Shown: in pieces, positions 1 to 5,581 of the stretch | How the letters are laid out: each line of letters starts with the position of its first letter | Numbering within the stretch: the stretch's first letter is position 1 | Origin: Methylococcaceae bacterium | GTDB taxonomy: Bacteria; Pseudomonadota; Gammaproteobacteria; Methylococcales; Methylomonadaceae | DNA length: 5,906 nucleotides | Reading direction: 5' to 3' | NCBI GenBank assembly: GCA_947505055.1 | Contig: CANNLO010000307.1 | Coordinates: 1-5,906 of the forward strand | The notes under the pieces: generated by a model | The model's database searches: none | The model's input: the letters and a program-made list of their open reading frames with translations, nothing else | What the model was told of the DNA's origin: nothing | Translations under genes and position numbers: made by a program

Positions 1-1
1 C

Positions 2-97
2 AGAAGGATGCTCCATGAATTGTTGATACACATCATTAATGGCTTTTTCGGTAAAATCGATCTTTAGCATGTCAGGTTTTGCGGTTAAATCTGGGTA
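2..97 (-). CDS. Partial reading frame of unknown function at the left edge
   Basis: On the minus strand a frame is open from just after a TAA at 100-98 to the window edge. It contains an ATG at 70-68 followed by MLKIDFTEKAINDVYQQF and a few more residues. The composition looks like soluble protein: charged, helical, no membrane segment. I do not recognise the family. No Shine-Dalgarno precedes the ATG, but a TATAAT hexamer on the minus strand (102-97) lies about 27 bases upstream without a good -35 box. It may be the start of a new gene, or the inside of a gene joined to the broken DUF2341 gene just upstream. The sequence beyond the left edge is needed to decide. Confidence 0.3.
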
Positions 98-510
98 TTA
101 TACCCCTCTGTATTTTCCGCAAATTTGACCAGTCGGAGTATATTTCCGTAATAAAGCCAGAAACCGTCATTACTTACACCGCCTCGAGCTTGCGGCAGAC
201 GTACCCAGATCAAACCTATTTCACTGAGTGTATCGACATGCTCGATCTGATAGTGCAAAGGGGTTTTGTCGTCCTTTAAAAACCGCAAGTCGCGGCCATT
301 TTCTGCAAGTTCGGCAAAAAAGCCAAAATTTCCGGCATGAAGTCTGACCAGGATGGGCACATCACTCAGTGTTTCCTGAATGTCAGCACCGGTAGCCGCC
401 GCATCAACGGTAACCTGCCGGCGCGATACCCAGTCATCATTCCACCAGGCCTGCGCCAAAACTGGAAACATGAGGGCAGTAAGTCCAACAAGAAAAGTTC
501 TTTTATTCAT
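85..510 (-). CDS. Exported DUF2341-domain protein, broken at its 3' end (probable remnant)
   Basis: The 141-residue product begins with a clear signal peptide: a basic MNKR start, a hydrophobic core at about residues 5-18, and an AQA cleavage motif at 19-21. The mature protein opens with WWNDDW (22-27), as in DUF2341 proteins, and matches that domain through PILVRLHAGNF (52-62), DLRF (74-77) and FWLYYGN (117-123). DUF2341 is an uncharacterised extracytoplasmic domain. In proteobacteria it often leads a much longer protein that ends in a MotA/TolQ/ExbB proton-channel region, so about 140 residues is only the front part. After N123 the similarity stops in this frame. A TPTGQ stretch typical of the position after YYGN appears in a shifted frame, which suggests a frameshift near 143. 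The start codon is at 510-508 with a weak ribosome binding site. A sigma-54-like promoter lies at 663-678. Any surviving product would be a secreted stub. Confidence 0.7.
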   Translation of the reverse strand: MNKRTFLVGLTALMFPVLAQAWWNDDWVSRRQVTVDAAATGADIQETLSDVPILVRLHAGNFGFFAELAENGRDLRFLKDDKTPLHYQIEHVDTLSEIGLIWVRLPQARGGVSNDGFWLYYGNILRLVKFAENTEGYNTQI

Positions 511-662
511 TATTGTTTGAATTTAAGTTAAATGGAAAAAGTTAAGACCAAATTACTATTAAAAAGTGACCCGATTCGTTTGATCGTCTCAGGTACGCAT
601 TTTTTAGTTTAAAAAAGATTTCTTTACTTCTTTCTTAAGTGGCTAGCTTTTTATATAAGACA

Positions 663-678
663 AGCATTTAACATGCCA
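663..678 (-). promoter_or_regulatory. Candidate sigma-54 promoter for the DUF2341 gene
   Basis: Read on the minus strand, the sequence is TGGCAT-N5-ATGCT, preceded by C. The nearly invariant GG (677-676) and GC (665-664) have exactly the spacing of the sigma-54 consensus TGGCAC-N5-TTGCW, with two mismatches in the conserved positions. Transcription would begin near 652 and leave a leader of about 142 bases before the ATG at 510. No better sigma-70 promoter was seen for this gene. Confidence 0.5.
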
Positions 679-717
679 GTATTAATAACATAACAAATCA
701 ATAATTTAGAGCTCGTT

Positions 718-774
718 ACTGTTGCCGGGCTGCTGATATATCAACACTTGTTGGGTTGCTGTTTCAGCAACAGT
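718..774. promoter_or_regulatory. Nested inverted repeats, candidate activator binding site
   Basis: A perfect 7-bp dyad with a 3-base gap, GTTGCTG-TTT-CAGCAAC, lies at 755-771. An 8-bp outer pair, ACTGTTGC (718-725) and GCAACAGT (767-774), shares its right arm. The dyad centre is about 111 bp upstream of the predicted leftward start at 652, a usual distance for a sigma-54 enhancer site. No T-tract follows it in either direction next to a gene end, so a terminator is unlikely. The bound protein is unknown. Confidence 0.4.
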
Positions 775-856
775 CAATGTTTCCCCTCTGTTTCCAGGGA
801 AGCAGATAAGCCAGTATTTAAGTTTTAACGCACTCCCACAGATTAACCTTCAGGAA

Positions 857-904
857 TAACAAGTAAGTTGTCATTATGTGTTTTTTAAATTTAACTTATT
901 GTTA
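857..904. promoter_or_regulatory. Long imperfect inverted repeat, candidate activator site or cruciform
   Basis: TAACAAGTAAGTT (857-869) pairs with AACTTATTGTTA (893-904) over 12 bp with a single bulged G, separated by 23 bases. Its centre is about 125 bp upstream of the predicted rightward start near 1005, matching the place where an enhancer-binding protein would act on the promoter at 979-994. It is A/T-rich, so chance pairing is more likely than for a GC-rich repeat. Confidence 0.35.
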
Positions 905-938
905 ATTATGGGTAGTTTTATATTTTATCTAATCGGTT

Positions 939-957
939 ACAGCTACAATAAAGCTGT
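939..957. repeat. Short perfect inverted repeat just upstream of the -24 element
   Basis: ACAGCT (939-944) and AGCTGT (952-957) form a 6-bp perfect dyad around a 7-base A/T-rich spacer. It lies 22 bases before the -24 element at 979. It could be an accessory protein site or chance. Confidence 0.25.
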
Positions 958-978
958 TTCACGCGCTTAAATTATTAT

Positions 979-994
979 TGGCGCTTTTATTGCT
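979..994 (+). promoter_or_regulatory. Candidate sigma-54 promoter for the PEP-CTERM gene
   Basis: The sequence is TGGCGC-N5-TTGCT, preceded by T. The GG (980-981) and GC (992-993) are in exact sigma-54 register, and the -12 half matches the consensus TTGCW fully. Transcription would start near 1005, about 27 bases before the ATG at 1032, a natural leader length. Some PEP-CTERM genes in other bacteria are known to depend on RpoN together with the PrsK/PrsR two-component system, which supports the call. Confidence 0.65.
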
Positions 995-1031
995 TGTTAA
1001 AAATTAATCAGACACCTTACGGATATCTACC

Positions 1032-1454
1032 ATGCAAGCACTCATTAGATTTTTGGTTTTGGCTTCCATCAGTTTATATAGTTATGGTGCCGCAGCATCT
1101 TTGCCTGGGTTTAGTATTTACTCGGAGTCCGACAATGACTCCAAAATTGCTCTGCAAGATACTTCAAATTATCAGCATCTTGCCAGTCAGCTAAACTCAA
1201 CAAAAGCATCGATTAATAACAGGGTCGATTCACTACACAATATCTTGCTTGAACAACAAGTTGCCCAAAAATCAAATAGTGAAGTAAATCTTGATGTTTA
1301 TTCGAAAGATAAAAAACTTGGTGCTATTGAAACAACGATCGATCAGAACGTTGAGGCGCTTATTAAAGAGGTTCCATTGCCCGCTACTATCTGGTTGTTC
1401 TTGGCGGGCTTTATAGGTTTCTTAAGGATCCATCGCAACCGCACCTACCATTGA
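1032..1454 (+). CDS. Small PEP-CTERM sorting-domain protein
   Basis: The 140-residue protein has an N-terminal signal peptide (about residues 1-22, hydrophobic core LIRFLVLASISL, small residues GAAAS at the end). A polar, Cys-free middle with predicted helical stretches (about 48-112) follows. The C-terminal sorting signal has the three parts of the PEP-CTERM class: VPLPA (114-118), a hydrophobic segment starting IWLF (about 120-131), and a basic end with R132, R135 and R137. In this family an exosortase recognises the tail in the inner membrane, and the mature protein goes to the cell surface or exopolysaccharide matrix. The middle matches no family I know, so the specific role is unknown. 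It is shorter than most PEP-CTERM proteins. CGGAT at 1020-1024 is a modest ribosome binding site. A sigma-54-like promoter lies at 979-994, and a strong terminator follows at 1601-1630. No exosortase gene is in the window. Confidence 0.85.
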   Translation: MQALIRFLVLASISLYSYGAAASLPGFSIYSESDNDSKIALQDTSNYQHLASQLNSTKASINNRVDSLHNILLEQQVAQKSNSEVNLDVYSKDKKLGAIETTIDQNVEALIKEVPLPATIWLFLAGFIGFLRIHRNRTYH

Positions 1455-1509
1455 ACCTTAATTTTTCCAGAATATTTAGATTAAATAAGTGATTTGACAC
1501 AGGTGAGTT

Positions 1510-1557
1510 ATGACTACTCTCAATACATTCTATATAAAACAATGGATTATGAAATAA
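1510..1557 (+). CDS. Possible 15-codon small ORF with a strong ribosome binding site
   Basis: AGGTGAG at 1501-1507 complements the 16S rRNA tail well and precedes an ATG that opens a 15-residue frame, MTTLNTFYIKQWIMK, ending in TAA. It lies between the PEP-CTERM gene and the intrinsic terminator. There is no homology evidence, and the frame is short enough to occur by chance. If translated it could be a small peptide at the end of the PEP-CTERM transcript. Confidence 0.2.
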   Translation: MTTLNTFYIKQWIMK

Positions 1558-1600
1558 GCGCTCATGCTGTTAATTCACTCAAACCTACTGAAACAGGGTT

Positions 1601-1630
1601 ATTAGCGGATTTCGACCCGCTAATTTTTTT
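1601..1630 (+). terminator. Strong intrinsic terminator
   Basis: ATTAGCGG (1601-1608) and CCGCTAAT (1617-1624) form a perfect 8-bp stem around an 8-base loop, followed by an uninterrupted T run to 1630. The orientation is rightward only. It would end transcription from the PEP-CTERM promoter about 150 bases after that gene and insulate the regulator gene at 1727. Confidence 0.9.
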
Positions 1631-1684
1631 ACATCATATTTAATTCAATTCTGGTACTTAAGGCATCTACTACGGTACCATCAA

Positions 1685-1712
1685 CCTTATGCTTCCCATA
1701 TTTAACATAAGG
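1685..1712 (+). promoter_or_regulatory. Inverted repeat overlapping the regulator's ribosome binding site
   Basis: CCTTATG (1685-1691) and CATAAGG (1706-1712) form a perfect 7-bp dyad with a 14-base spacer. The right arm overlaps AAGGAA (1709-1714), the only Shine-Dalgarno-like sequence before the ATG at 1727. It may be an autoregulatory operator, as LysR regulators often bind near their own start, or an RNA hairpin that hides the ribosome binding site. A second dyad, TGGTAC and GTACCA, lies just upstream at 1652-1680. No clear -35/-10 pair was found. Confidence 0.4.
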
Positions 1713-1726
1713 AAACGCTCCAATAA

Positions 1727-2629
1727 ATGAATTTAAGCCAAATTGAATTACTTCGGATAATTCAGGAAAATGATTTCAGTCTTTCAAAAGCATCTGAAAA
1801 AATGCACATCGTGCAATCTGCCGTTAGTCGGCAATTACAGCTTTTTGAGGCAGAATTAGGTTCTCCTGTTTATGAAAGACAGGGTAAAAGATTGGTAGGC
1901 TTGACCCCTTTGGGACTGCGTATCATGAAGCAAGTCGCGACTATTAACATGGCCAAAACCAATATCTTGGCTATTGCCGCTGATTTTATCGACAGTAATC
2001 AGGGGGTTTTGCATATTGCGACCACCCATACTCAAGCCAAGTATTTTCTACCCAAACCTATCCTGCGTTTTAGAGAGAAATTCCCCGGTGTCAGGATTTA
2101 TATGCTCGAAGCATCGCCTGAACAACTGATTAATAAATTGCATGCCCGTGAAGCCGATATAGCTATCTGTACTGAGAAAGTCGCTGAAGATTCTGATTTG
2201 GCTGTCAAGTTTTGCTATGAATGGCATCATGCGGTGGTGGTACCGCAGAGGCATCCGCTCAGTGAAGGAAAACTTACGCTTGAACGTCTTGCCGCCTATC
2301 CTATACTAACCTACAGTTTTGGTTTTACCGGACGTTCGAGTATCGAAACTGCACTTAAAGATGCAGGCATGGAACTTGATGTGATTTTATCTGCCGCCGA
2401 TACCGATGTAATCAAAACCTATGTTCGTCTGGGGATGGGGGTCGGTATTATTGCCGGTACGGCCTATGATCCGATTATAGATAAAGATTTGGTAATGCGG
2501 GACTTATTGCATCTTATACCCAGCTCAAAAACCAAGATCGCCTATTTAAAAAATAATTACCTGCCTTCGTATACTCAACATTTTATTGATGAACTCCTGA
2601 TTGCAGCTGTCGAACTGGGCGAAAATTAA
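1727..2629 (+). CDS. CysB-family LysR-type transcriptional regulator
   Basis: The 300-residue protein has an N-terminal winged helix-turn-helix (about 1-60, with SQIELLRIIQENDFSLSKAS and the recognition helix around QSAVSRQLQLFEAELG, 30-45). A linker helix and a two-lobed substrate-binding domain (about 92-295) follow. Strong CysB/Cbl hallmarks are IATTHTQAKY (97-106), TYSFGFTGRS (195-204) and DTDVIKTYVRLGMGVGIIA (225-243). The inducer-contacting residues of enterobacterial CysB are kept: T100, T102, Q103, T149 and T201. A sulfur-related ligand such as sulfate, thiosulfate or an acylated serine is therefore plausible. CysB-type proteins activate sulfur acquisition genes, while Cbl controls alternative sulfur use. 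Features of both appear (for example WHH at 166-168 as in Cbl), so no symbol is given. It is about 24 residues shorter than E. coli CysB at the C terminus. It precedes chrA by 50 bp and probably shares its transcript. Confidence 0.9.
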   Translation: MNLSQIELLRIIQENDFSLSKASEKMHIVQSAVSRQLQLFEAELGSPVYERQGKRLVGLTPLGLRIMKQVATINMAKTNILAIAADFIDSNQGVLHIATTHTQAKYFLPKPILRFREKFPGVRIYMLEASPEQLINKLHAREADIAICTEKVAEDSDLAVKFCYEWHHAVVVPQRHPLSEGKLTLERLAAYPILTYSFGFTGRSSIETALKDAGMELDVILSAADTDVIKTYVRLGMGVGIIAGTAYDPIIDKDLVMRDLLHLIPSSKTKIAYLKNNYLPSYTQHFIDELLIAAVELGEN

Positions 2630-2666
2630 TGTCGGCAATCTAAAAGTGTTCAATGACTTTCTCAAG

Positions 2667-2672
2667 TAAGGA
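2667..2672 (+). promoter_or_regulatory. Shine-Dalgarno that fixes the chrA start at 2680
   Basis: TAAGGA lies 7 bases before the ATG at 2680. The upstream in-frame ATG at 2653 has no comparable site. The extra nine residues it would add (MTFSSKETI) are polar and outside the conserved ChrA region. Confidence 0.75.
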
Positions 2673-2679
2673 AACAATT

Positions 2680-4032
2680 ATGGAAAAACCACAACCGGTT
2701 AGTTTCGGTACGGCATTTTATTTCTGGTTTAAACTTGGGTTTATTAGCTTTGGAGGACCTGCAGGACAAATCGCAATCCTGCACCAGGAATTGGTCGAAC
2801 GACGGCGGTGGATTTCAGAAAAGCGTTTTTTGCATGCGTTGAATTACTGCATGTTATTGCCGGGACCAGAAGCACAGCAACTTGCCATTTATCTGGGTTG
2901 GCTGATGCATCGTACTTTGGGTGGCGTAGTCGCCGGACTGTTGTTTATTCTCCCGTCGCTGTTCCTGTTGATACTGTTGAGTTGGATTTACCTGCGTTTC
3001 GGGCAGGTTCAAGCCGTTGCCGGTGTACTTTACGGCATCAAACCCGCAGTCACTGCAATCGTATTGTTTGCAGCGTATCGTATCGGCTCGCGGGCTTTGA
3101 AGAATAGTTTGCTGTGGACTTTAGCCGCATTGGCATTTGTTGCGATCTTTGTATTGCATGCGCCGTTTCCGTTAATTGTATTGATCGCTGCCATGCTGGG
3201 GGCGATAGGCGGACGGGTCGCTCCAGGCAAATTTACTATTGGGGGCGGACATGGTTCTGTCAAAAAAAGCTATGGCCCTGCGTTGATTGATGACGATACG
3301 CCGATACCGGAACACGCCCTGTTTCGTTGGTCGCAGTTGTTTAAAATTATCCTGACAGGACTGATTTTGTGGGGTGGCGTGATAGGATTTTTATGCGGAC
3401 ATTACGGTTGGAACGGCGCTCTGACGCAAATGGGCTGGTTTTTTACCAAGGCGGCGTTACTGACTTTTGGTGGCGCTTATGCCGTATTGCCTTATGTGTA
3501 TCAGGGAGCGGTAGAGCATTATCACTGGCTAAGTGCAACGCAAATGATCGATGGTTTGGCACTGGGCGAGACTACGCCCGGCCCGCTGATCATGATCGTT
3601 ACCTTCGTCGGATTTCTGGCTGGCTGGAACCAATTGCCGTTTGGTCCCGAAGCGGCGCTTTTGGCTGGAGTGGTTGCAGCCGTTGTTGTAACCTATTTTA
3701 CTTTTTTGCCCAGTTTCCTGTTTATTCTGGCAGGCGGCCCATTAATTGAATCGACCCACGGCAATTTAAGCTTTACCGCACCGCTGTCGGCGATTACCGC
3801 TGCCGTAGTCGGCGTGATTCTTAATCTTGCCGTATTTTTTTCTTATCATGTGTTTTGGCCACAAGGTTTTGATGGGCGTTTTGACGGTATTGCAGCGCTG
3901 ATCGGGGCAGGTGCTTTGCTGGCATTGTTTCGTTACAAGGCAGGGGTTATCGTGGTTATTTCCGTCTCCGGTGCAATTGGATTTTTATGGGTTTTTATTA
4001 AAGCCTGGTTGGAGTTACAGGGATTTATCTAA
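2680..4032 (+). CDS. chrA: ChrA chromate efflux transporter (long-chain CHR family)
   Basis: The 450-residue, highly hydrophobic inner-membrane protein has the duplicated structure of long-chain CHR transporters, which export chromate from the cytoplasm using membrane energy. The N-terminal repeat holds FGGPAGQI (24-31) and PGPEAQQLAIYLGWLMH (61-77), followed by several membrane helices up to about 180. A hydrophilic linker (about 183-212) leads to the second repeat, with FTKAALLTFGGAYAVLPYV (255-273) and GETTPGPL (296-303), then helices to the end. The length is normal for the family and no break is seen. The start at 2680 is preferred over 2653 because of its ribosome binding site. It follows a CysB-like regulator gene by 50 bp without a terminator, so the two probably form an operon. 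Chromate enters through sulfate transporters and causes sulfur stress, which fits sulfur-type regulation. Some CHR proteins have been linked to sulfate, so chromate specificity is inferred. Confidence 0.93.
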   Translation: MEKPQPVSFGTAFYFWFKLGFISFGGPAGQIAILHQELVERRRWISEKRFLHALNYCMLLPGPEAQQLAIYLGWLMHRTLGGVVAGLLFILPSLFLLILLSWIYLRFGQVQAVAGVLYGIKPAVTAIVLFAAYRIGSRALKNSLLWTLAALAFVAIFVLHAPFPLIVLIAAMLGAIGGRVAPGKFTIGGGHGSVKKSYGPALIDDDTPIPEHALFRWSQLFKIILTGLILWGGVIGFLCGHYGWNGALTQMGWFFTKAALLTFGGAYAVLPYVYQGAVEHYHWLSATQMIDGLALGETTPGPLIMIVTFVGFLAGWNQLPFGPEAALLAGVVAAVVVTYFTFLPSFLFILAGGPLIESTHGNLSFTAPLSAITAAVVGVILNLAVFFSYHVFWPQGFDGRFDGIAALIGAGALLALFRYKAGVIVVISVSGAIGFLWVFIKAWLELQGFI

Positions 4033-4073
4033 TAAATTAACCAGCCACTGAGCCACGTCTATAGGGATGAAAT

Positions 4074-4104
4074 GTAGCCTCGATGGAATATAACGAAATC
4101 GAGG
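4074..4104. repeat. REP-like palindromic element downstream of chrA
   Basis: A short GTAG head (4074-4077) is followed by CCTCGAT (4078-4084), a 13-base loop and ATCGAGG (4098-4104), a perfect 7-bp stem. Another CCTCGAT occurs at 4121-4127 and could pair with the second arm instead. The layout resembles dispersed elements in many proteobacterial genomes that read roughly GTAGCC, then a stem with a GA/GC-rich loop. No T-tract follows, so it is not a typical terminator, though it could stabilise the 3' end of chrA mRNA. Family membership is from memory of the general pattern. Confidence 0.5.
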
Positions 4105-4133
4105 AATTGACTTGTCATACCCTCGATCCCATC

Positions 4134-4430
4134 ACCCGCATTGATTTGCTCAAGCAGAAAACGATGTTTTTCTACGTTTTGCCTAAGAACCTCTTCAGCG
4201 TAAATAAGTTCTGAGATATCTGTTCAAACCCCAATGATTTCTGTAGGTTTTCCGGCTGAATTAATAATCAGTTTGGCGCGATCCCTAATCCATTTCCAAT
4301 GACCGTTTTTCATTTTGAAACGGTATTTACGCAATATGAATTTACCGGCAACTATTCGTTTGTGCCGGCTATTGAATTTTTCTCGTTCCCACGCGTTGCG
4401 CTGTGACTCCAACCAGAATACCTTGCATAA
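4134..4430 (-). pseudogene. PAS/PAC sensor-domain fragment with an in-frame TGA
   Basis: On the minus strand, starting directly after the ald stop codon and in the same frame, the translation matches the C-terminal half of a PAS domain and its PAC motif. GHWKWIRDRAKLI, then GKPTEIIGV, stop (TGA at 4226-4224), then TDISELIYAEEVLRQ and a helical linker continuing to about 4134. The stop sits exactly inside the conserved GVxTDI motif, so a single change such as CGA to TGA would explain it. The frame then stays open to 4059 through the REP-like repeat, where similarity is lost. PAS/PAC domains occur in sensor kinases and diguanylate cyclases, but neither the start of the PAS fold nor any output domain is present. 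No ATG or ribosome binding site exists, and the only possible start in the first half is a TTG at 4412. It is a gene remnant. Confidence 0.8.
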
Positions 4431-5546
4431 TTACAAATCATTCAAGGCCTGAGCAGGATCGGTATGTTTTAGATTAAAGGCTGCCGCCACGGCGGCATAG
4501 GTCAAAGTACCACGATAGGTATTAAGCCCGTGTTGCAAGGCCGGATCGTTCCGTACGGCATCCAGACCCTCATTGGCCAGGCGTAAAGCGTAGCCGGCAG
4601 TTTGATTGTTCAGGGCAAAAGTACTGGTGCGGGGCACGGCTCCGGGCATGTTGGCGACACAATAATGTACTACGCCATTGACTTCGAAAGTTGGATTGCT
4701 GTGAGTAGTCGGGCGTGTCGTTTCTACACAACCACCCTGATCAACGGCCACGTCAACGATAACCGAGCCTTTACGCATGGTCGTTAGCATATTCCGGGTA
4801 ATCAGCCAGGGCGCTCTTCCACCGGGTATTAAAATTCCGCCGATGACCAGATCGGCAGTTTGGATAAGTTCTTCGATCGTCGCTTCATCGCTAATCCGCG
4901 TTTGTAATTGCCCCCGGTAAATATCATCCAGATATTTTAAGCGGGCATGACTGATGTCCAGAACGGTAACTTGTGCGCCCAGTCCGACCGCAACCCTTGC
5001 AGCATTAGTACCGACTATGCCGCCACCCAGAATCACAACATTGGCCGGAGCCACACCCGGTACGCCGCCCAATAAAACACCACGACCGCCATGTGATTTT
5101 TGTAAATGTGTGGCTCCAGCCTGAGTTGCCATGCGTCCTGCGACTTCACTCATGGGTATTAATAAGGGCAGGCTACCATCTGGGGTTTGTACGGTTTCAT
5201 AAGCGATGCCTGTAGTTCCACTGGCCAATAGGGCTTCGGTCAGCGGTTTATCGGAGGCCAAATGTAAATAGGTGAAAAGTAACAAGTCCTGTCTGAGGTA
5301 TTGATATTCTGAGGCAATCGGTTCTTTGACTTTAATCACCAGTTCTGCCGCCCAGGCATCTTCAGCAAATGGCACGATTTGCGCACCTGCAGCTTGATAT
5401 TCCTCGTCAAAAAGTGAGCTACCTTCTCCTGCGCCGCTTTGTACCAGCACCCGATGACCTCTGCGAGTCAAGGCTTGAACCGAACCGGGGGTCAGGCCGA
5501 CGCGATATTCGTTGTCTTTAATTTCTTTGGGTAGTCCGATCAGCAT
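4431..5546 (-). CDS. ald: Alanine dehydrogenase
   Basis: The 371-residue protein, the usual family length, catalyses NAD-linked interconversion of L-alanine and pyruvate plus ammonium in the cytoplasm. Catalytic residues are in place: R15 (in EYRVGLTP), K74 (in KVKEP), H95 (in FTYLHLA) and D269 (in DVAVDQGGC). The nucleotide-binding fold has the glycine loop [11 protein letters not shown] (173-183) and an acidic D197 at the end of the second strand. [15 protein letters not shown] (295-309) is also diagnostic. The start at 5546 is chosen because it begins the conserved [10 protein letters not shown] and has AAGGAG seven bases upstream; an in-frame ATG at 5612 would add 22 unconserved residues. 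In methanotrophs this enzyme is known to assimilate ammonium by reductive amination of pyruvate. The gene stands alone, flanked by a PAS fragment 3' and a truncated toxin gene 5', and no terminator was found after it. Confidence 0.97.
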   Translation of the reverse strand: MLIGLPKEIKDNEYRVGLTPGSVQALTRRGHRVLVQSGAGEGSSLFDEEYQAAGAQIVPFAEDAWAAELVIKVKEPIASEYQYLRQDLLLFTYLHLASDKPLTEALLASGTTGIAYETVQTPDGSLPLLIPMSEVAGRMATQAGATHLQKSHGGRGVLLGGVPGVAPANVVILGGGIVGTNAARVAVGLGAQVTVLDISHARLKYLDDIYRGQLQTRISDEATIEELIQTADLVIGGILIPGGRAPWLITRNMLTTMRKGSVIVDVAVDQGGCVETTRPTTHSNPTFEVNGVVHYCVANMPGAVPRTSTFALNNQTAGYALRLANEGLDAVRNDPALQHGLNTYRGTLTYAAVAAAFNLKHTDPAQALNDL

Positions 5547-5553
5547 GGTTAAA

Positions 5554-5559
5554 CTCCTT
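5554..5559 (-). promoter_or_regulatory. Shine-Dalgarno that fixes the ald start at 5546
   Basis: On the minus strand AAGGAG lies 7 bases before the ATG at 5546-5544. It excludes the longer in-frame start at 5612 as the main translation start. Confidence 0.85.
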
Positions 5560-5581
5560 GTTATTGGGATTTGTCGCGTGA

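Larger units (their letters stand above)
511..1031. other. 521-bp AT-rich divergent regulatory spacer
   Basis: No convincing coding sequence lies between the leftward DUF2341 gene and the rightward PEP-CTERM gene. The spacer holds two divergent -24/-12 elements, three inverted repeats (718-774, 857-904 and 939-957) and long A/T-rich runs, for example around 600-616. The size and symmetry suit two sigma-54 promoters that each need an upstream activator site, rather than simple sigma-70 promoters. No RNA gene or known riboswitch was recognised. Confidence 0.6.

Noticed and set aside
79..531. Plus-strand open frames at 79-279 and 337-531
   Set aside because: They overlap the minus-strand DUF2341 gene, have no ribosome binding site and no family resemblance; the minus-strand frame has a signal peptide and domain motifs.
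600..616. T-run and A-run pairing around 600-616 as a terminator
   Set aside because: It is only A/T pairs with no GC stem, and it lies inside the predicted leader of the DUF2341 gene rather than after a gene.
994..1194. Alternative plus-strand frame overlapping the PEP-CTERM gene
   Set aside because: It begins on the sigma-54 -12 element, looks like random sequence, and conflicts with the frame that carries both a signal peptide and a sorting tail.
1494..1522. Sigma-70 promoter from the perfect TTGACA at 1494-1499
   Set aside because: No acceptable -10 hexamer lies 15-19 bases downstream; kept only as part of a weak small-transcript hypothesis.
2653..2680. Longer start for ChrA at 2653
   Set aside because: No Shine-Dalgarno, and the ATG at 2680 has TAAGGA at the right distance and directly precedes the conserved region.
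2048..3749. Open frames opposite or overlapping the regulator and chrA (2048-2254 minus, 2808-3107 plus, 3030-3263 minus, 3369-3749 plus)
   Set aside because: They are shadows of strongly conserved genes and show no motifs or ribosome binding sites of their own.
4224..4226. In-frame TGA in the PAS fragment as a selenocysteine codon
   Set aside because: PAC motifs do not use selenocysteine, no typical insertion hairpin follows, and the gene lacks both its ends.
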